Shown here: in pieces, positions 26,980 through 34,079 of the stretch | Layout: the number at the start of each line of letters is the position of its first letter | Position numbering within the stretch: position 1 is the stretch's first letter | NCBI RefSeq assembly: GCF_013395055.1 | Contig: NZ_CP058349.1 | Coordinates: forward strand, 2,975,501 to 3,039,500 | Length of the DNA: 64,000 nucleotides | Direction: 5' to 3' | Origin: Pseudomonas sp. ABC1 | GTDB lineage: Bacteria > Pseudomonadota > Gammaproteobacteria > Pseudomonadales > Pseudomonadaceae | The notes under the pieces: model-generated | What the model was told of the DNA's origin: nothing | The model's database searches: none | The model's input: only the letters and a program-made list of their open reading frames with translations | Made by a program: the position numbers and the translations under genes

Positions 26980-28161
26980 CTAAGCTGGTGTCTGGTTTGA
27001 TTTTTTGTATTTTTTGTATTCTTTGTATTTTTCTGCAGGGCTGTCATGCTTTGATGTTTTGTATATTTTCATGAAGTTATTTATATTTGTGTCTTCTTTG
27101 AAGTCGTCATCGAATCTCAGGGATAAGTTTATGAAATTAATGACTGTTTCGCCAGTTGATGTTATGTGGTCTGGTGACATTGTATATGTGGATTCGCTCA
27201 ATATGTCATGTTCAGTATTTATGATTGTGCCGTCTTTATTTATATGTGTCAGAGACTTTTTTATTCCCATTGTATTTGCTGCTGCAATTATCTCTTGCTT
27301 TAGGGATTGTGCTGCTTTTTGGTATTTTTCGGTGTTGTCATTTAGTGGGCCGTTTGTTTTTTCACTGATTTTATCTAAATCAGATAGTATTTTACGCTGT
27401 GCAGATATATTGTCGTCTATTAGGGATTCTATTTCATTATCTGTCTGATCTTTTTGAGGCGATTCTTTTGTTTGGCTGTTTTGCTGCCTGTGGCTATTTA
27501 ATTTTTTGTTAAGTTCGATTATTTCTTCTTTTAAGTTATCCATTTGTTTCGATAGCTTATATTTTTCTCCTGAATTTTTGGCTTCTATTTCTTCCCTTTT
27601 TTTAATGACTTCCTCTTGTACGTCATTAAGTATCTCTATTTTTTTTAGAATAAACTTTGCTTTTCCATGCAGCAATTCAGATGCTCCATAATCTCCATTT
27701 CTTGCGTTTGGGAAGGATGTTTTATGTAGGTCTCGGAGGCTTTTTATTTTTATTTCATTATCGTCATGGTGTTTTTCTATGTATACTTCGAATTCGGATA
27801 TGTGCTTGTGGTAGTTTGTGAAATTGTTGTTTGATGAGGCTATTCTTATTGTTTCTCTCGTTTGTTCTGACTTATGGTTTGCTGCTAATAGTGCAATTAT
27901 TGGTATCGCTGCGGCTAGTATGCCTAGCGGAAATTTAAATATTGTTATTGCGTGATTGAAGCCGTTGTATGAAAGGTCGCACTGTAAGTCTGAAAACACT
28001 ATTATTAGGCATGTGGCGATTGCTGCTAACCCGAAAAAAAAACCTATCGTGACCCTGAATATGGGTAGTCCGAAGAAGTTTCTTTTCGGTTCAAAAGAGA
28101 ACAATTTTTTAAAAAAATCAGTTATTTTCTCTTTGAAAGTTTTTTCGTTTAGCGTTGACAC
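26980..28161 (-). CDS. Two-TM coiled-coil membrane protein, phage cargo (moron)
   Basis: 393 residues, very AT-rich compared with everything to its left. Two N-terminal membrane helices (about residues 33-57 and 72-93, IFRVTIGFFFGLAAIATCLI and LGILAAAIPIIALLA), then NHKSEQTRETIRIASSNNNFTNYHKHISEF, a coiled coil (about 190-225) and a charged Lys/Glu-rich tail. The layout of paired membrane helices plus the FxNYxKHxxEF pattern resembles membrane effectors of abortive-infection modules as I recall them; I cannot name a family. It lies in the accessory end of the prophage next to attL and overlaps the next gene by 13 nt. Confidence 0.72.
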   Translation of the reverse strand: MSTLNEKTFKEKITDFFKKLFSFEPKRNFFGLPIFRVTIGFFFGLAAIATCLIIVFSDLQCDLSYNGFNHAITIFKFPLGILAAAIPIIALLAANHKSEQTRETIRIASSNNNFTNYHKHISEFEVYIEKHHDDNEIKIKSLRDLHKTSFPNARNGDYGASELLHGKAKFILKKIEILNDVQEEVIKKREEIEAKNSGEKYKLSKQMDNLKEEIIELNKKLNSHRQQNSQTKESPQKDQTDNEIESLIDDNISAQRKILSDLDKISEKTNGPLNDNTEKYQKAAQSLKQEIIAAANTMGIKKSLTHINKDGTIINTEHDILSESTYTMSPDHITSTGETVINFINLSLRFDDDFKEDTNINNFMKIYKTSKHDSPAEKYKEYKKYKKSNQTPA

Positions 28162-28538
28162 GTCTGCATTGTCCTTGCTTTAGCAATAACTGCCGGATTC
28201 TTCGGATCATGTTCCCACCAGAATTTGCAGGCCCTGGAGTTCCACACTTCGTCATATTTGGTTTTTTTGGCTGCGTCGGCCTGTTGGTGTTTCTGCTTTA
28301 TGTGGGCTTGGTGGCGGGCTTGTGCTTGGCGCTGGATGGCTTGAAGGCGTCGTTGTTGCTCTAGTCTGGCTTTGCGCTCGGCGATCTTTTGCTTTTGGGC
28401 CAGTTCTTTCATGGCTTGTTCTAGGCGCCATTCCTGGAACAGGTCATAGGCGATCTTCCCTCCCCAGAATCCGCCTACGCCTATGATGGTTGCTAGAACG
28501 ATAGCGGGGCCTATGTTGTTGCTCTGCTGCTGTGCCAT
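28149..28538 (-). CDS. Small single-TM protein of the phage cargo region
   Basis: 129 residues. One membrane helix near the N terminus (GPAIVLATIIGVGGFWGGKIAYDLF), then a long Lys/Arg/Gln-rich helix and a C-terminal patch with two Cys (ACKFWWEHDPKNPAVIAK, TCQR). No known domain recognised. It overlaps the start of the two-TM gene by 13 nt, so they are probably co-transcribed and may work together at the membrane. Confidence 0.68.
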   Translation of the reverse strand: MAQQQSNNIGPAIVLATIIGVGGFWGGKIAYDLFQEWRLEQAMKELAQKQKIAERKARLEQQRRLQAIQRQAQARHQAHIKQKHQQADAAKKTKYDEVWNSRACKFWWEHDPKNPAVIAKARTMQTCQR

Positions 28539-28669
28539 ATGAATCCTTCCAAGGCATACCTTGCATTGCTGTTGCGTCCTGTCGCATAGGTCCTATGCGG
28601 TTTACACGTCTTGGCTAGTTGGTGCTCCGGGGCGGTTGAACCAGCGTTGTGCTGCTTCTTTTGTAAGAG

Positions 28670-28939
28670 CTATCCCACGCCGGGTGCGGCCAATTTTGCA
28701 TTGGCTTCATCATATTCCGGGCTGGTCTGTCCAGCCTCGGGGAGTATCTGTCCGCTGGCCAGCCACAGGGCGTATTGCGGGTAGATTTTTACTAAAACTT
28801 CAACCTCTTCTGTACTCATCCTGATGTTTTTGAAACGCACGCTATGCCAGCGATTCATGGGGATATCGCTGCTTTTGATCAGGATGTCGAAGCCAGCCTT
28901 AGCAATTAAGGCTCTAGCTCTGGTCTGGATTGATTCCAT
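28670..28939 (-). CDS. Pf-type phage repressor-like DNA-binding protein
   Basis: 89 residues. MESIQTRARALIAKAGFDILIKSSDIP...RWHSVRFKNIRMSTEEVEVLVKIYPQYALWLASGQILPEAGQTSPE is a compact Xre-like helix-turn-helix with the YALWLASG/PEAGQISPE tail common to repressors of filamentous prophages. It is divergent from the excisionase-like gene, with a perfect palindrome and a repeated half-site between them, the layout of a lysogeny switch. Confidence 0.78.
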   Translation of the reverse strand: MESIQTRARALIAKAGFDILIKSSDIPMNRWHSVRFKNIRMSTEEVEVLVKIYPQYALWLASGQILPEAGQTSPEYDEANAKLAAPGVG

Positions 28940-28957
28940 AAAGTTCTAATAAATTCC

Positions 28958-28974
28958 AGTGAAACAGTTTCACT
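28958..28974. promoter_or_regulatory. Perfect palindromic operator next to the phage repressor
   Basis: AGTGAAACAGTTTCACT, 8-bp arms around one base, 19 bp upstream of the repressor start. Related half-sites recur at 29000-29022. Likely autoregulatory repressor site. Confidence 0.7.
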
Positions 28975-28999
28975 AATGATGCTGGTTTGCTATCTTTTA

Positions 29000-29022
29000 T
29001 TCACTGAAATTATTTCACTGAA
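29000..29022. promoter_or_regulatory. Second operator-like element (repeated TTCACTGAA)
   Basis: TTCACTGAA occurs twice, 14 bp apart, and shares TTTCACT with the palindrome at 28958. Located between the divergent repressor and excisionase-like genes; spacing fits binding to successive faces of the helix near the early promoter. Confidence 0.6.
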
Positions 29023-29060
29023 CATTGCTGAGTAGAGCAGAACACAGCGGAGCTAGAGGG

Positions 29061-29273
29061 ATGCTACCACCAGACGGGTTTGACCCACAAAAGCTGCACG
29101 GTGCCCCACCGATGATGCCGTGGCAGGCATTCGCCGATTGGATCGGTATGGGTGAGGAACCGATTGTGGTCCGCACCTGGGTAGAGCGGGGCTACCTGCC
29201 AAGCCTGAAGGTGGGGCGGCGGCTGATGGTCAACGTGGCACTGCTGACAAAAGAGCTTTTGGAACGGGAGTAA
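29061..29273 (+). CDS. Excisionase-like winged-helix protein of the filamentous prophage
   Basis: 70 residues: MLPPDGFDPQKLHGAPPMMP, then WQAFADWIGMGEEPIVVRTWVERGYLPSLKVGRRLMVNVALL. The WVERGYLPSLKVGRR pattern is that of MerR/excisionase-type recognition helices. Start at 29061 is chosen because GGAG lies 8 nt upstream; an upstream TTG is less likely. First gene of the rightward phage operon and probably a developmental regulator or Xis. Confidence 0.75.
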   Translation: MLPPDGFDPQKLHGAPPMMPWQAFADWIGMGEEPIVVRTWVERGYLPSLKVGRRLMVNVALLTKELLERE

Positions 29274-29315
29274 ATGGAATGAACAAGCCCGACCTTTCTA
29301 TCGAGGTACCCACCA

Positions 29316-29606
29316 ATGAATCTCAGCAAGTACCTGCATCAACCACATCGACCGGACTGCGACTGCTCTGTCTGCTGGTCGAAACGCGAACTGGCGAAAC
29401 ACGCTCTCTCCCGGTCCACACCGTGCAACCAGTGCCGCCGTGCAACCGCATCCAGGGTAAATGGCCGGACGGTCGTTACGCCTGCTTCGTACTGCGAGAA
29501 ACACACGCCAAGCGAGCGTCCGCCGAAGTGGTGGCACGTTGTGCACGACAGTGGCAAACCCACACCTTTCGTGCCAATCCACGAACCCTTCGAGCTTGAG
29601 GGCTGA
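29316..29606 (+). CDS. Small Cys-rich (zinc-finger-like) phage protein
   Basis: 96 residues with CDCSVCWSK near the N terminus, CNQCRR near 37 and a later CEKH, a pattern suggesting zinc binding. Function unknown. GAGG lies 9 nt before the ATG. Another frame overlaps it, but only this one shows paired cysteines and sits correctly in the chain of small early genes. Confidence 0.62.
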   Translation: MNLSKYLHQPHRPDCDCSVCWSKRELAKHALSRSTPCNQCRRATASRVNGRTVVTPASYCEKHTPSERPPKWWHVVHDSGKPTPFVPIHEPFELEG

Positions 29607-29610
29607 CGGT

Positions 29611-29808
29611 ATGACTGCTCCAGTTCGTGGTTGGGGATTTCCAGCTTTGGCTCGTAAAGCTCACTACTTCGTTAACGGCACATCCCTCTGCGGCGCATGG
29701 TGGTTCACCGGGGAATTGATCGACCGAGGCCATGCACTACCTGAAAACTGTGCAACCTGCATGCGTCTCCGGATGCGGAATCAGCAGGAAGTTGAAAAGG
29801 AAAGCTGA
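29611..29808 (+). CDS. Small phage protein with a Cys pair
   Basis: 65 residues, MTAPVRGWGFPALARKAHYFVNG...LCGAWWFTGELI...LPENCATCMRLRMRN. The CATC pair suggests a metal site. It begins 4 bp after the previous stop and ends 2 bp before the next start. Not recognised. Confidence 0.6.
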   Translation: MTAPVRGWGFPALARKAHYFVNGTSLCGAWWFTGELIDRGHALPENCATCMRLRMRNQQEVEKES

Positions 29809-29810
29809 CC

Positions 29811-30005
29811 ATGTCTACAGCCATCGTCCTGACTCCCGCGCAAGCCTTCGAACTGTTGCCCTTGGCCAGTGCCCGGCTTGAACACCTGAAACGCCAGCAG
29901 ACCGCTGCTGACGTGGCAGGCCGTCGCGAGAACTGGGGCGTGACGCTGTGGACCGAGATCGTCCAAGCCCTGCGCGGCGACGGATCGGAAAGGGCGACAG
30001 CATGA
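29811..30005 (+). CDS. Small hypothetical phage protein
   Basis: 64 residues, MSTAIVLTPAQAFELLPLAS...RRENWGVTLWTEIVQALRGDG. Mostly helical, no recognised domain. Tightly packed behind the preceding small genes and therefore probably expressed with them. Confidence 0.58.
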   Translation: MSTAIVLTPAQAFELLPLASARLEHLKRQQTAADVAGRRENWGVTLWTEIVQALRGDGSERATA

Positions 30006-30062
30006 AGTCTGCTCTCGCTTCTGCTTTCAAGGATCAACTATTGATCCGCTTTGTACTGGGGC

Positions 30063-30128
30063 CGAGTGGGGCCCCGCTCGCGGGGTCGAGGCCTGATACA
30101 TATCCACGGGCAAAGCCGGTGGGTATGT
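30063..30128. other. Hairpin-rich noncoding segment, candidate phage origin or packaging signal
   Basis: Two hairpins stand in the largest gap of the phage early region (30006-30307). The first is CGAGTGGGG/CCCCGCTCG at 30063-30080. The second, at 30098-30128, pairs ACATA, CCAC and GGC with GCC, GTGG and TATGT across an AAA loop, with single-base mismatches at matching positions. Filamentous phages keep their rolling-circle origin and packaging hairpin in an intergenic region; this is the best candidate here. A weak 68-residue frame crosses it and is not called. Confidence 0.5.
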
Positions 30129-30307
30129 GTCCCAGTCAACGCGGTGACTGCACCGAAGTAAACAACGCAAGTACGGGATTAAGGAAACCCAAAGCAGCGC
30201 CTAATTAACCGACTCACAAGCAATACGACGCACTGCGTGAAGTTGGCGCACCGGGGCTGCTTTGTCTTTGAAACGCGCACAAGCGCAACTAAGTGAGGTA
30301 ACAACAG

Positions 30308-30676
30308 ATGGCACGTTCGACTATGGAAGTTGCATTCCTGGGTACTCAAAAGACCGAAATGGAAGGGGCCAAGTATGTAAAGGTCTTCTACGCTGACGAA
30401 CCGGACGGCAAGACCGAACACGGCTTTTCCATCATCGGCATGTCCGCTGCGGATGAAGTCGCGGATGAAGTCTTCGCCGCTGGTTCCCAGTTCGAACCCC
30501 TGGAACTGGTCCGCATCACCTTCGACGTGGCGCGTGGTGGCCAGAACAAGGGCAAGAACCTCGCCCTGCATATCGAGGCCGTCAATCCCAAGAAACCGAC
30601 CAGCCAGGGCACTACGGCTGCTCCTGCTGGCCAACAACAGTCTGCCGCCAAACCCGGCGACGCTGCCAAGTCCTGA
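30308..30676 (+). CDS. Single-stranded DNA-binding protein (pV-like, Pf phage)
   Basis: 122 residues. MARSTMEVAFLGTQKTEMEGAKYVKVFYADEP...GFSIIGMSAADEVADEVF...EPLELVRITFDVARGGQNKGKNLALHIEAVNP followed by a Gln/Ala/Pro-rich tail. It has the size, composition and position (before the coat gene) of the helix-destabilising protein that coats ssDNA genomes before export in Pf-type phages. GAGG lies 9 nt before the ATG. Confidence 0.8.
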   Translation: MARSTMEVAFLGTQKTEMEGAKYVKVFYADEPDGKTEHGFSIIGMSAADEVADEVFAAGSQFEPLELVRITFDVARGGQNKGKNLALHIEAVNPKKPTSQGTTAAPAGQQQSAAKPGDAAKS

Positions 30677-30692
30677 TTCAGGGGCCTGACTG

Positions 30693-30797
30693 ATGAATCT
30701 GATAACTATCCATGATCTGCTGGTGGCGGCTTTTATCCTTTCCAGCGCTTATTTAATTTTGGAAGTTGTTATCTACGTCGATCCGGTCCTGCAATGA
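30693..30797 (+). CDS. 34-residue phage membrane peptide
   Basis: MNLITIHDLLVAAFILSSAYLILEVVIYVDPVLQ, essentially one membrane helix. Its TGA overlaps the ATG of the next gene by 4 nt. Size and position match the tiny minor-coat-type proteins (pVII/pIX class) of inoviruses. Confidence 0.68.
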   Translation: MNLITIHDLLVAAFILSSAYLILEVVIYVDPVLQ

Positions 30798-31000
30798 ATT
30801 TGATTGCTTGCGACGGCCAGTTGGCGACCGACAGCGACGGCTATATCCGTTGCACCGGGACGCTGCACGTTGTCGCGAGTGATCAGATAGCCGGTACTGC
30901 CGGTTTAACTCCTGATGATTCAGCGCAACTGTATGACGCGATGCTTCAACTGTTTGCGACTGTTTTCATCTTCCTCGTTCTCAAACGGTTAATAAGGTGA
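30794..31000 (+). CDS. Small phage membrane protein before the coat gene
   Basis: 68 residues: a polar N terminus with two Cys (LIACDGQ, IRCTGTL) and one C-terminal helix (YDAMLQLFATVFIFLVLKRLI). Overlaps the preceding gene by ATGA and ends 5 bp before the major coat gene; probably a minor virion protein. Confidence 0.7.
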   Translation: MNLIACDGQLATDSDGYIRCTGTLHVVASDQIAGTAGLTPDDSAQLYDAMLQLFATVFIFLVLKRLIR

Positions 31001-31005
31001 CTCTT

Positions 31006-31218
31006 ATGAAACTCCGCAATGTTGCTCAAAAGTACGGTCGCAAAGTTGCTGCCGTTTCCATCCTGGGCGTTGCCACTACTGGCCAAGCTTTCGCCGATGC
31101 GACTGCGGCTGCTGCGACCATCTCCGGCGGTGCCGCTGACGTGAATACCATCGGCTGGGCTGGCATCGGCCTGCTGGCTGCTGCTGTTCTGTTCAAGTAC
31201 ATCCGTCGCGCTTTCTAA
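31006..31218 (+). CDS. coaB: Major coat protein CoaB (pVIII-like)
   Basis: 70 residues: a basic N terminus (MKLRNVAQKYGRKVAAVS) and hydrophobic signal ending AFA, then a mature 40-residue protein with an Ala-rich acidic start (DATAAAATISGGAAD), one membrane helix (IGWAGIGLLAAAVLFKYI) and a basic end (RRAF) to contact DNA. This is the classic inovirus coat design. ATG at 31006 is used rather than an upstream GTG. A strong terminator follows. Confidence 0.88.
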   Translation: MKLRNVAQKYGRKVAAVSILGVATTGQAFADATAAAATISGGAADVNTIGWAGIGLLAAAVLFKYIRRAF

Positions 31219-31229
31219 GCGTCGACGCT

Positions 31230-31304
31230 GGCTGTTTTCTTCGACTGAGTCTGCAAGGACGTTGAAAACAGCCTGTGGCCTCGCTTAGTCGGGGCCTTTT
31301 TTTT
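31230..31304 (+). terminator. Central phage terminator after the coat gene
   Basis: GGCTGTTTTC (31230) pairs perfectly with GAAAACAGCC (31264-31273), and just downstream GGCCTCG/CGGGGCC (31277-31296) is followed by eight T. A terminator right after pVIII is a standard feature that limits transcription of the late genes. Confidence 0.88.
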
Positions 31305-31315
31305 GAGGGGTGTTT

Positions 31316-31393
31316 ATGTATATCGATCCTAATTCATTTGCACTGGCCTGCTTACTTGTTGCGTTTGCTGCTTTGTTCTTTGGGCGGGTTTGA
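31316..31393 (+). CDS. 25-residue phage membrane peptide
   Basis: MYIDPNSFALACLLVAFAALFFGRV, a single membrane helix, ending 1 bp before the adsorption protein gene. Resembles pVII/pIX-class minor coat peptides in size and place. Confidence 0.6.
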   Translation: MYIDPNSFALACLLVAFAALFFGRV

Positions 31394-31394
31394 T

Positions 31395-32558
31395 ATGCGG
31401 TTTTTACTTCTGGTATTTGCATTTTTATATTCATCGCTATCTCTTGCTGCCGATGGTTATTGGAAGACCGGGGACTACGTTGGGTCCTCCGTTGATGCGG
31501 TTTGCTCAGCTTCTATTTATGGCGGCTACTCTAACGTTAAGGAGATTTACTTAAACGGGAAGTATTGTGATGCTTATGTCCTTCAAGGTGGGGATGGCCG
31601 GCGTATTGGTTGGTGGCCTGAGTATGTTTTGTGTTCTAAAACCAAGCCTGAAAATAAGGAGGTTGTAGTAGCTGCTGATGAGTTCGGATTTCCAACTGAA
31701 ACACCGGCTAATTCTCCTTCTGAAAATGGCGCCTGTGCTATGGCTCCAGACACCTATCCGGACGGCTCTCCTAAGCCCGAGAACTGCGTTAGCAATGGCG
31801 ATGGTACGGCCACCTGTTCATGGCCTCATTCGCCCACTGGTGACACTGATCCCTGCATAGACGGCTGTGAACCTCCAGAGCCTGAACCTGAGCCAGAGCC
31901 TGAACCAACTGATCCTGATGAGCCTGATGAACCAGACAACCCGGATCAGCCGGGCGGTAACGGTGGCAATACTGGGGGTAACAATGGCGGCAATACTGGC
32001 GGTGGTAACGATAATTCTGGTGGTAATACTGGTGGCAATAATTCGGGCGGTGGGTCGAGCGGCGGTGGTTCCGACAATGGCGGCGGTAGTGGTAGTTGCA
32101 CTGGTGACAATAGTTGCAATGACAACGGGGGCGAAGATCCAAAAGGTGATGGCGGATCGGCATCGGGCATGGGCTGCGATCAGCCATTAAGGTGCGAAGG
32201 TGATGCGATCCAGTGCGCCGTTCTTCAGCAGCAGAAAGCTGCACGTTGTGAAGCCAAAGACTTTTTCGATCTTGATAAGAATAAAGGCGAGATCAATAGC
32301 TTTCTGGATAATGAAAAATTTAAGCCGGGTGATGTGGCTAAAGGGGATTCAATCCAGATTCCTGACTTCATATCGAATAACACAAGGTTTTTGCCCTCTA
32401 GTTGCCCGCCACCTATTGCCATAAATCTATCTGGGCGCTCCTTGAGCTTCTCATATGAGCCGCTTTGTTATATCGCGAATTTACTTTCTCCATTAATTGT
32501 GATGCTGGCTACGGTGGCTGCGACCATGTATGTCGGTCGTTCTTTCGGGGGTAATTGA
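31395..32558 (+). CDS. coaA: Minor coat/adsorption protein CoaA (pIII-like)
   Basis: 387 residues. Signal peptide MRFLLLVFAFLYSSLSLAA; N-terminal Cys-containing receptor-type domain (about 20-150); a linker with PEPEPEPEPTDPDEPDEP and a long Gly/Asn/Ser run (about 190-270); then a C-terminal domain with one membrane helix (LLSPLIVMLATVAATMYVG). Domain-linker-domain-anchor is the plan of pIII, which binds the pilus or other receptor. Start MRFLLL is chosen for the signal peptide. Confidence 0.82.
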   Translation: MRFLLLVFAFLYSSLSLAADGYWKTGDYVGSSVDAVCSASIYGGYSNVKEIYLNGKYCDAYVLQGGDGRRIGWWPEYVLCSKTKPENKEVVVAADEFGFPTETPANSPSENGACAMAPDTYPDGSPKPENCVSNGDGTATCSWPHSPTGDTDPCIDGCEPPEPEPEPEPEPTDPDEPDEPDNPDQPGGNGGNTGGNNGGNTGGGNDNSGGNTGGNNSGGGSSGGGSDNGGGSGSCTGDNSCNDNGGEDPKGDGGSASGMGCDQPLRCEGDAIQCAVLQQQKAARCEAKDFFDLDKNKGEINSFLDNEKFKPGDVAKGDSIQIPDFISNNTRFLPSSCPPPIAINLSGRSLSFSYEPLCYIANLLSPLIVMLATVAATMYVGRSFGGN

Positions 32559-32559
32559 T

Positions 32560-32877
32560 ATGCCAGTCATCGTTACGGTTATCTTTATGATTGTTGGTCC
32601 TATGATCTGGTATGTATTCAGAATCATAGGTCTTGGCTTCGTGACTTACCTTGGTTTCAACATGGTTGTCGATCAAGCTTTGCAGTATGCAATGAGTAAT
32701 GCGGGGGCGTTGGCTCCTGCTCTGCAAAACTTGCTAGGCATAGCCAAGTTTGATGTGGCGGTCAGTATTTATTTCTCCGCTATTACTACTCGCATGATTA
32801 TCGCGGGTATCAATAGGGCGCAGGACCTGAAACGGGCGCAGGTGTGGAAGCCCTGGAAAGGCGGGATGGAGATGTAA
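32560..32877 (+). CDS. Minor coat protein pVI-like
   Basis: 105 residues with two to three membrane helices (VIVTVIFMIVGPMIWYVF, GLGFVTYLGFNMVV, FDVAVSIYFSAITTRMII). Located between the pIII-like gene and zot, as pVI is in inoviruses, where it joins pIII at the virion end. Confidence 0.78.
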   Translation: MPVIVTVIFMIVGPMIWYVFRIIGLGFVTYLGFNMVVDQALQYAMSNAGALAPALQNLLGIAKFDVAVSIYFSAITTRMIIAGINRAQDLKRAQVWKPWKGGMEM

Positions 32878-32880
32878 GCC

Positions 32881-34071
32881 ATGCTCTATATACGCACTGG
32901 ATTGCAGGGGCACGGTAAAACCCTGAACACCATCAAGGAGGTTGATCAGGCGGCAAAAACCCAGGACCGCCCGGTCTACTTCCATAATGTGACCGACCTC
33001 GATCCGGCCAAATTGCAGGCGTCCTGGTATCCATTCGATGACCCTTTGCTCTGGTACGAACTGCCAGACAATTGCATGGTGGTGATCGATGAGGCCCAGG
33101 GCTGGTTCGGTTTGCGGGATCCTCGCCAGCCTGTCCCGCTGCACATTTCCCGCTTTGAGGTTATGCGCAAGCAAGGTCATGAAGTGCATCTGATTACCCA
33201 GGACCCGCGCTTTATTGATGTGCATGCTCGAAGGTTGTGCAACAAGCATATCCATTACTGGCGTCTTTTCGGTTCTGCCAAGTTGGCGCGTTATGAGTCT
33301 GAGCGGTGTGTCAATGAGGTCGAAAAGCTGGCTCATAACAAGGATGTGGACAAGAAGGTTATCAGCCTCGATAAGCGATATTTCGGAGTGTATACCAGCG
33401 CCAAAGCTGGGCACCACTTCAAGTTCAATCCTTCTAAAAAGCTGATCCTGGCTATCTGTGCTGTTCCTGTGGTCGGGTACCTCGTCTATGACGTTTACGC
33501 GCTGATCAATAAGCCGGCTGCTGAGGCACAAGCGGCTACCAGTACGCCAGCGGCAAGTTCTGGAAGTGTTGTGAGTGATGCTGTTGAGGCGGCCACTTCT
33601 GCCTTTCCGTCATCGGCCTTGAAGAAAAAGGGCGATAAGGGTGATGTGCTATCGACGGATGACTACCTTGCACTGCGGGTGCCTCGTATCCCGCTTGTCC
33701 CGTCTTCTGCGCCAATCTTTGATGAGGTGGCCAAGCCCGTCGCTTATCCGCGCCTGACGTGTATATCTCGAACTGGAGCAGCTCAAGGCGGGCGCGATCC
33801 GTCTGCCAGCATGCGGCTCAATGGCAGACCCTTGTCGTGTAGTTGCTACTCCCAGCAGGGCACACGGTATGAAACTACCCTGCGTTTCTGCCTGGACACG
33901 GCACGTAATGGGGTATTCGATCCTGGGCAACAGCCCGGCTCCTTCATGGGGCAATCCAGCCTTCCTAGTGTAAATCAAACGCCTGATATCTCCGCTGCAA
34001 TGCCCTCGGCATCTTCTGTTGTGACTGTTGTTTCCGACTCTGAATATTCCGCCAGGCCATGGCGCAAGTGA
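32881..34071 (+). CDS. zot: Zot/pI-like assembly ATPase
   Basis: 396 residues. Walker A GLQGHGKT near residue 11 and Walker B CMVVIDEAQGWFG near 65; a membrane helix near residue 190 (LILAICAVPVVGYLVYDV); then a Pro/Ser-rich periplasmic tail. Filamentous-phage pI drives virion extrusion across the inner membrane and contacts the secretin. It overlaps the following gene's region, so export genes are packed together. Confidence 0.9.
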   Translation: MLYIRTGLQGHGKTLNTIKEVDQAAKTQDRPVYFHNVTDLDPAKLQASWYPFDDPLLWYELPDNCMVVIDEAQGWFGLRDPRQPVPLHISRFEVMRKQGHEVHLITQDPRFIDVHARRLCNKHIHYWRLFGSAKLARYESERCVNEVEKLAHNKDVDKKVISLDKRYFGVYTSAKAGHHFKFNPSKKLILAICAVPVVGYLVYDVYALINKPAAEAQAATSTPAASSGSVVSDAVEAATSAFPSSALKKKGDKGDVLSTDDYLALRVPRIPLVPSSAPIFDEVAKPVAYPRLTCISRTGAAQGGRDPSASMRLNGRPLSCSCYSQQGTRYETTLRFCLDTARNGVFDPGQQPGSFMGQSSLPSVNQTPDISAAMPSASSVVTVVSDSEYSARPWRK

Positions 34072-34079
34072 GTGTTGCG

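Noticed and set aside
26980..28538. A retron or toxin-antitoxin module in the AT-rich phage end
   Set aside because: No reverse transcriptase, no repeated noncoding RNA and no toxin motif; only a membrane-protein pair can be supported.
30002..30208. 68-residue frame over the hairpin region of the phage
   Set aside because: No protein-like features after residue 20 and it covers strong hairpins; more likely a noncoding replication or packaging region.
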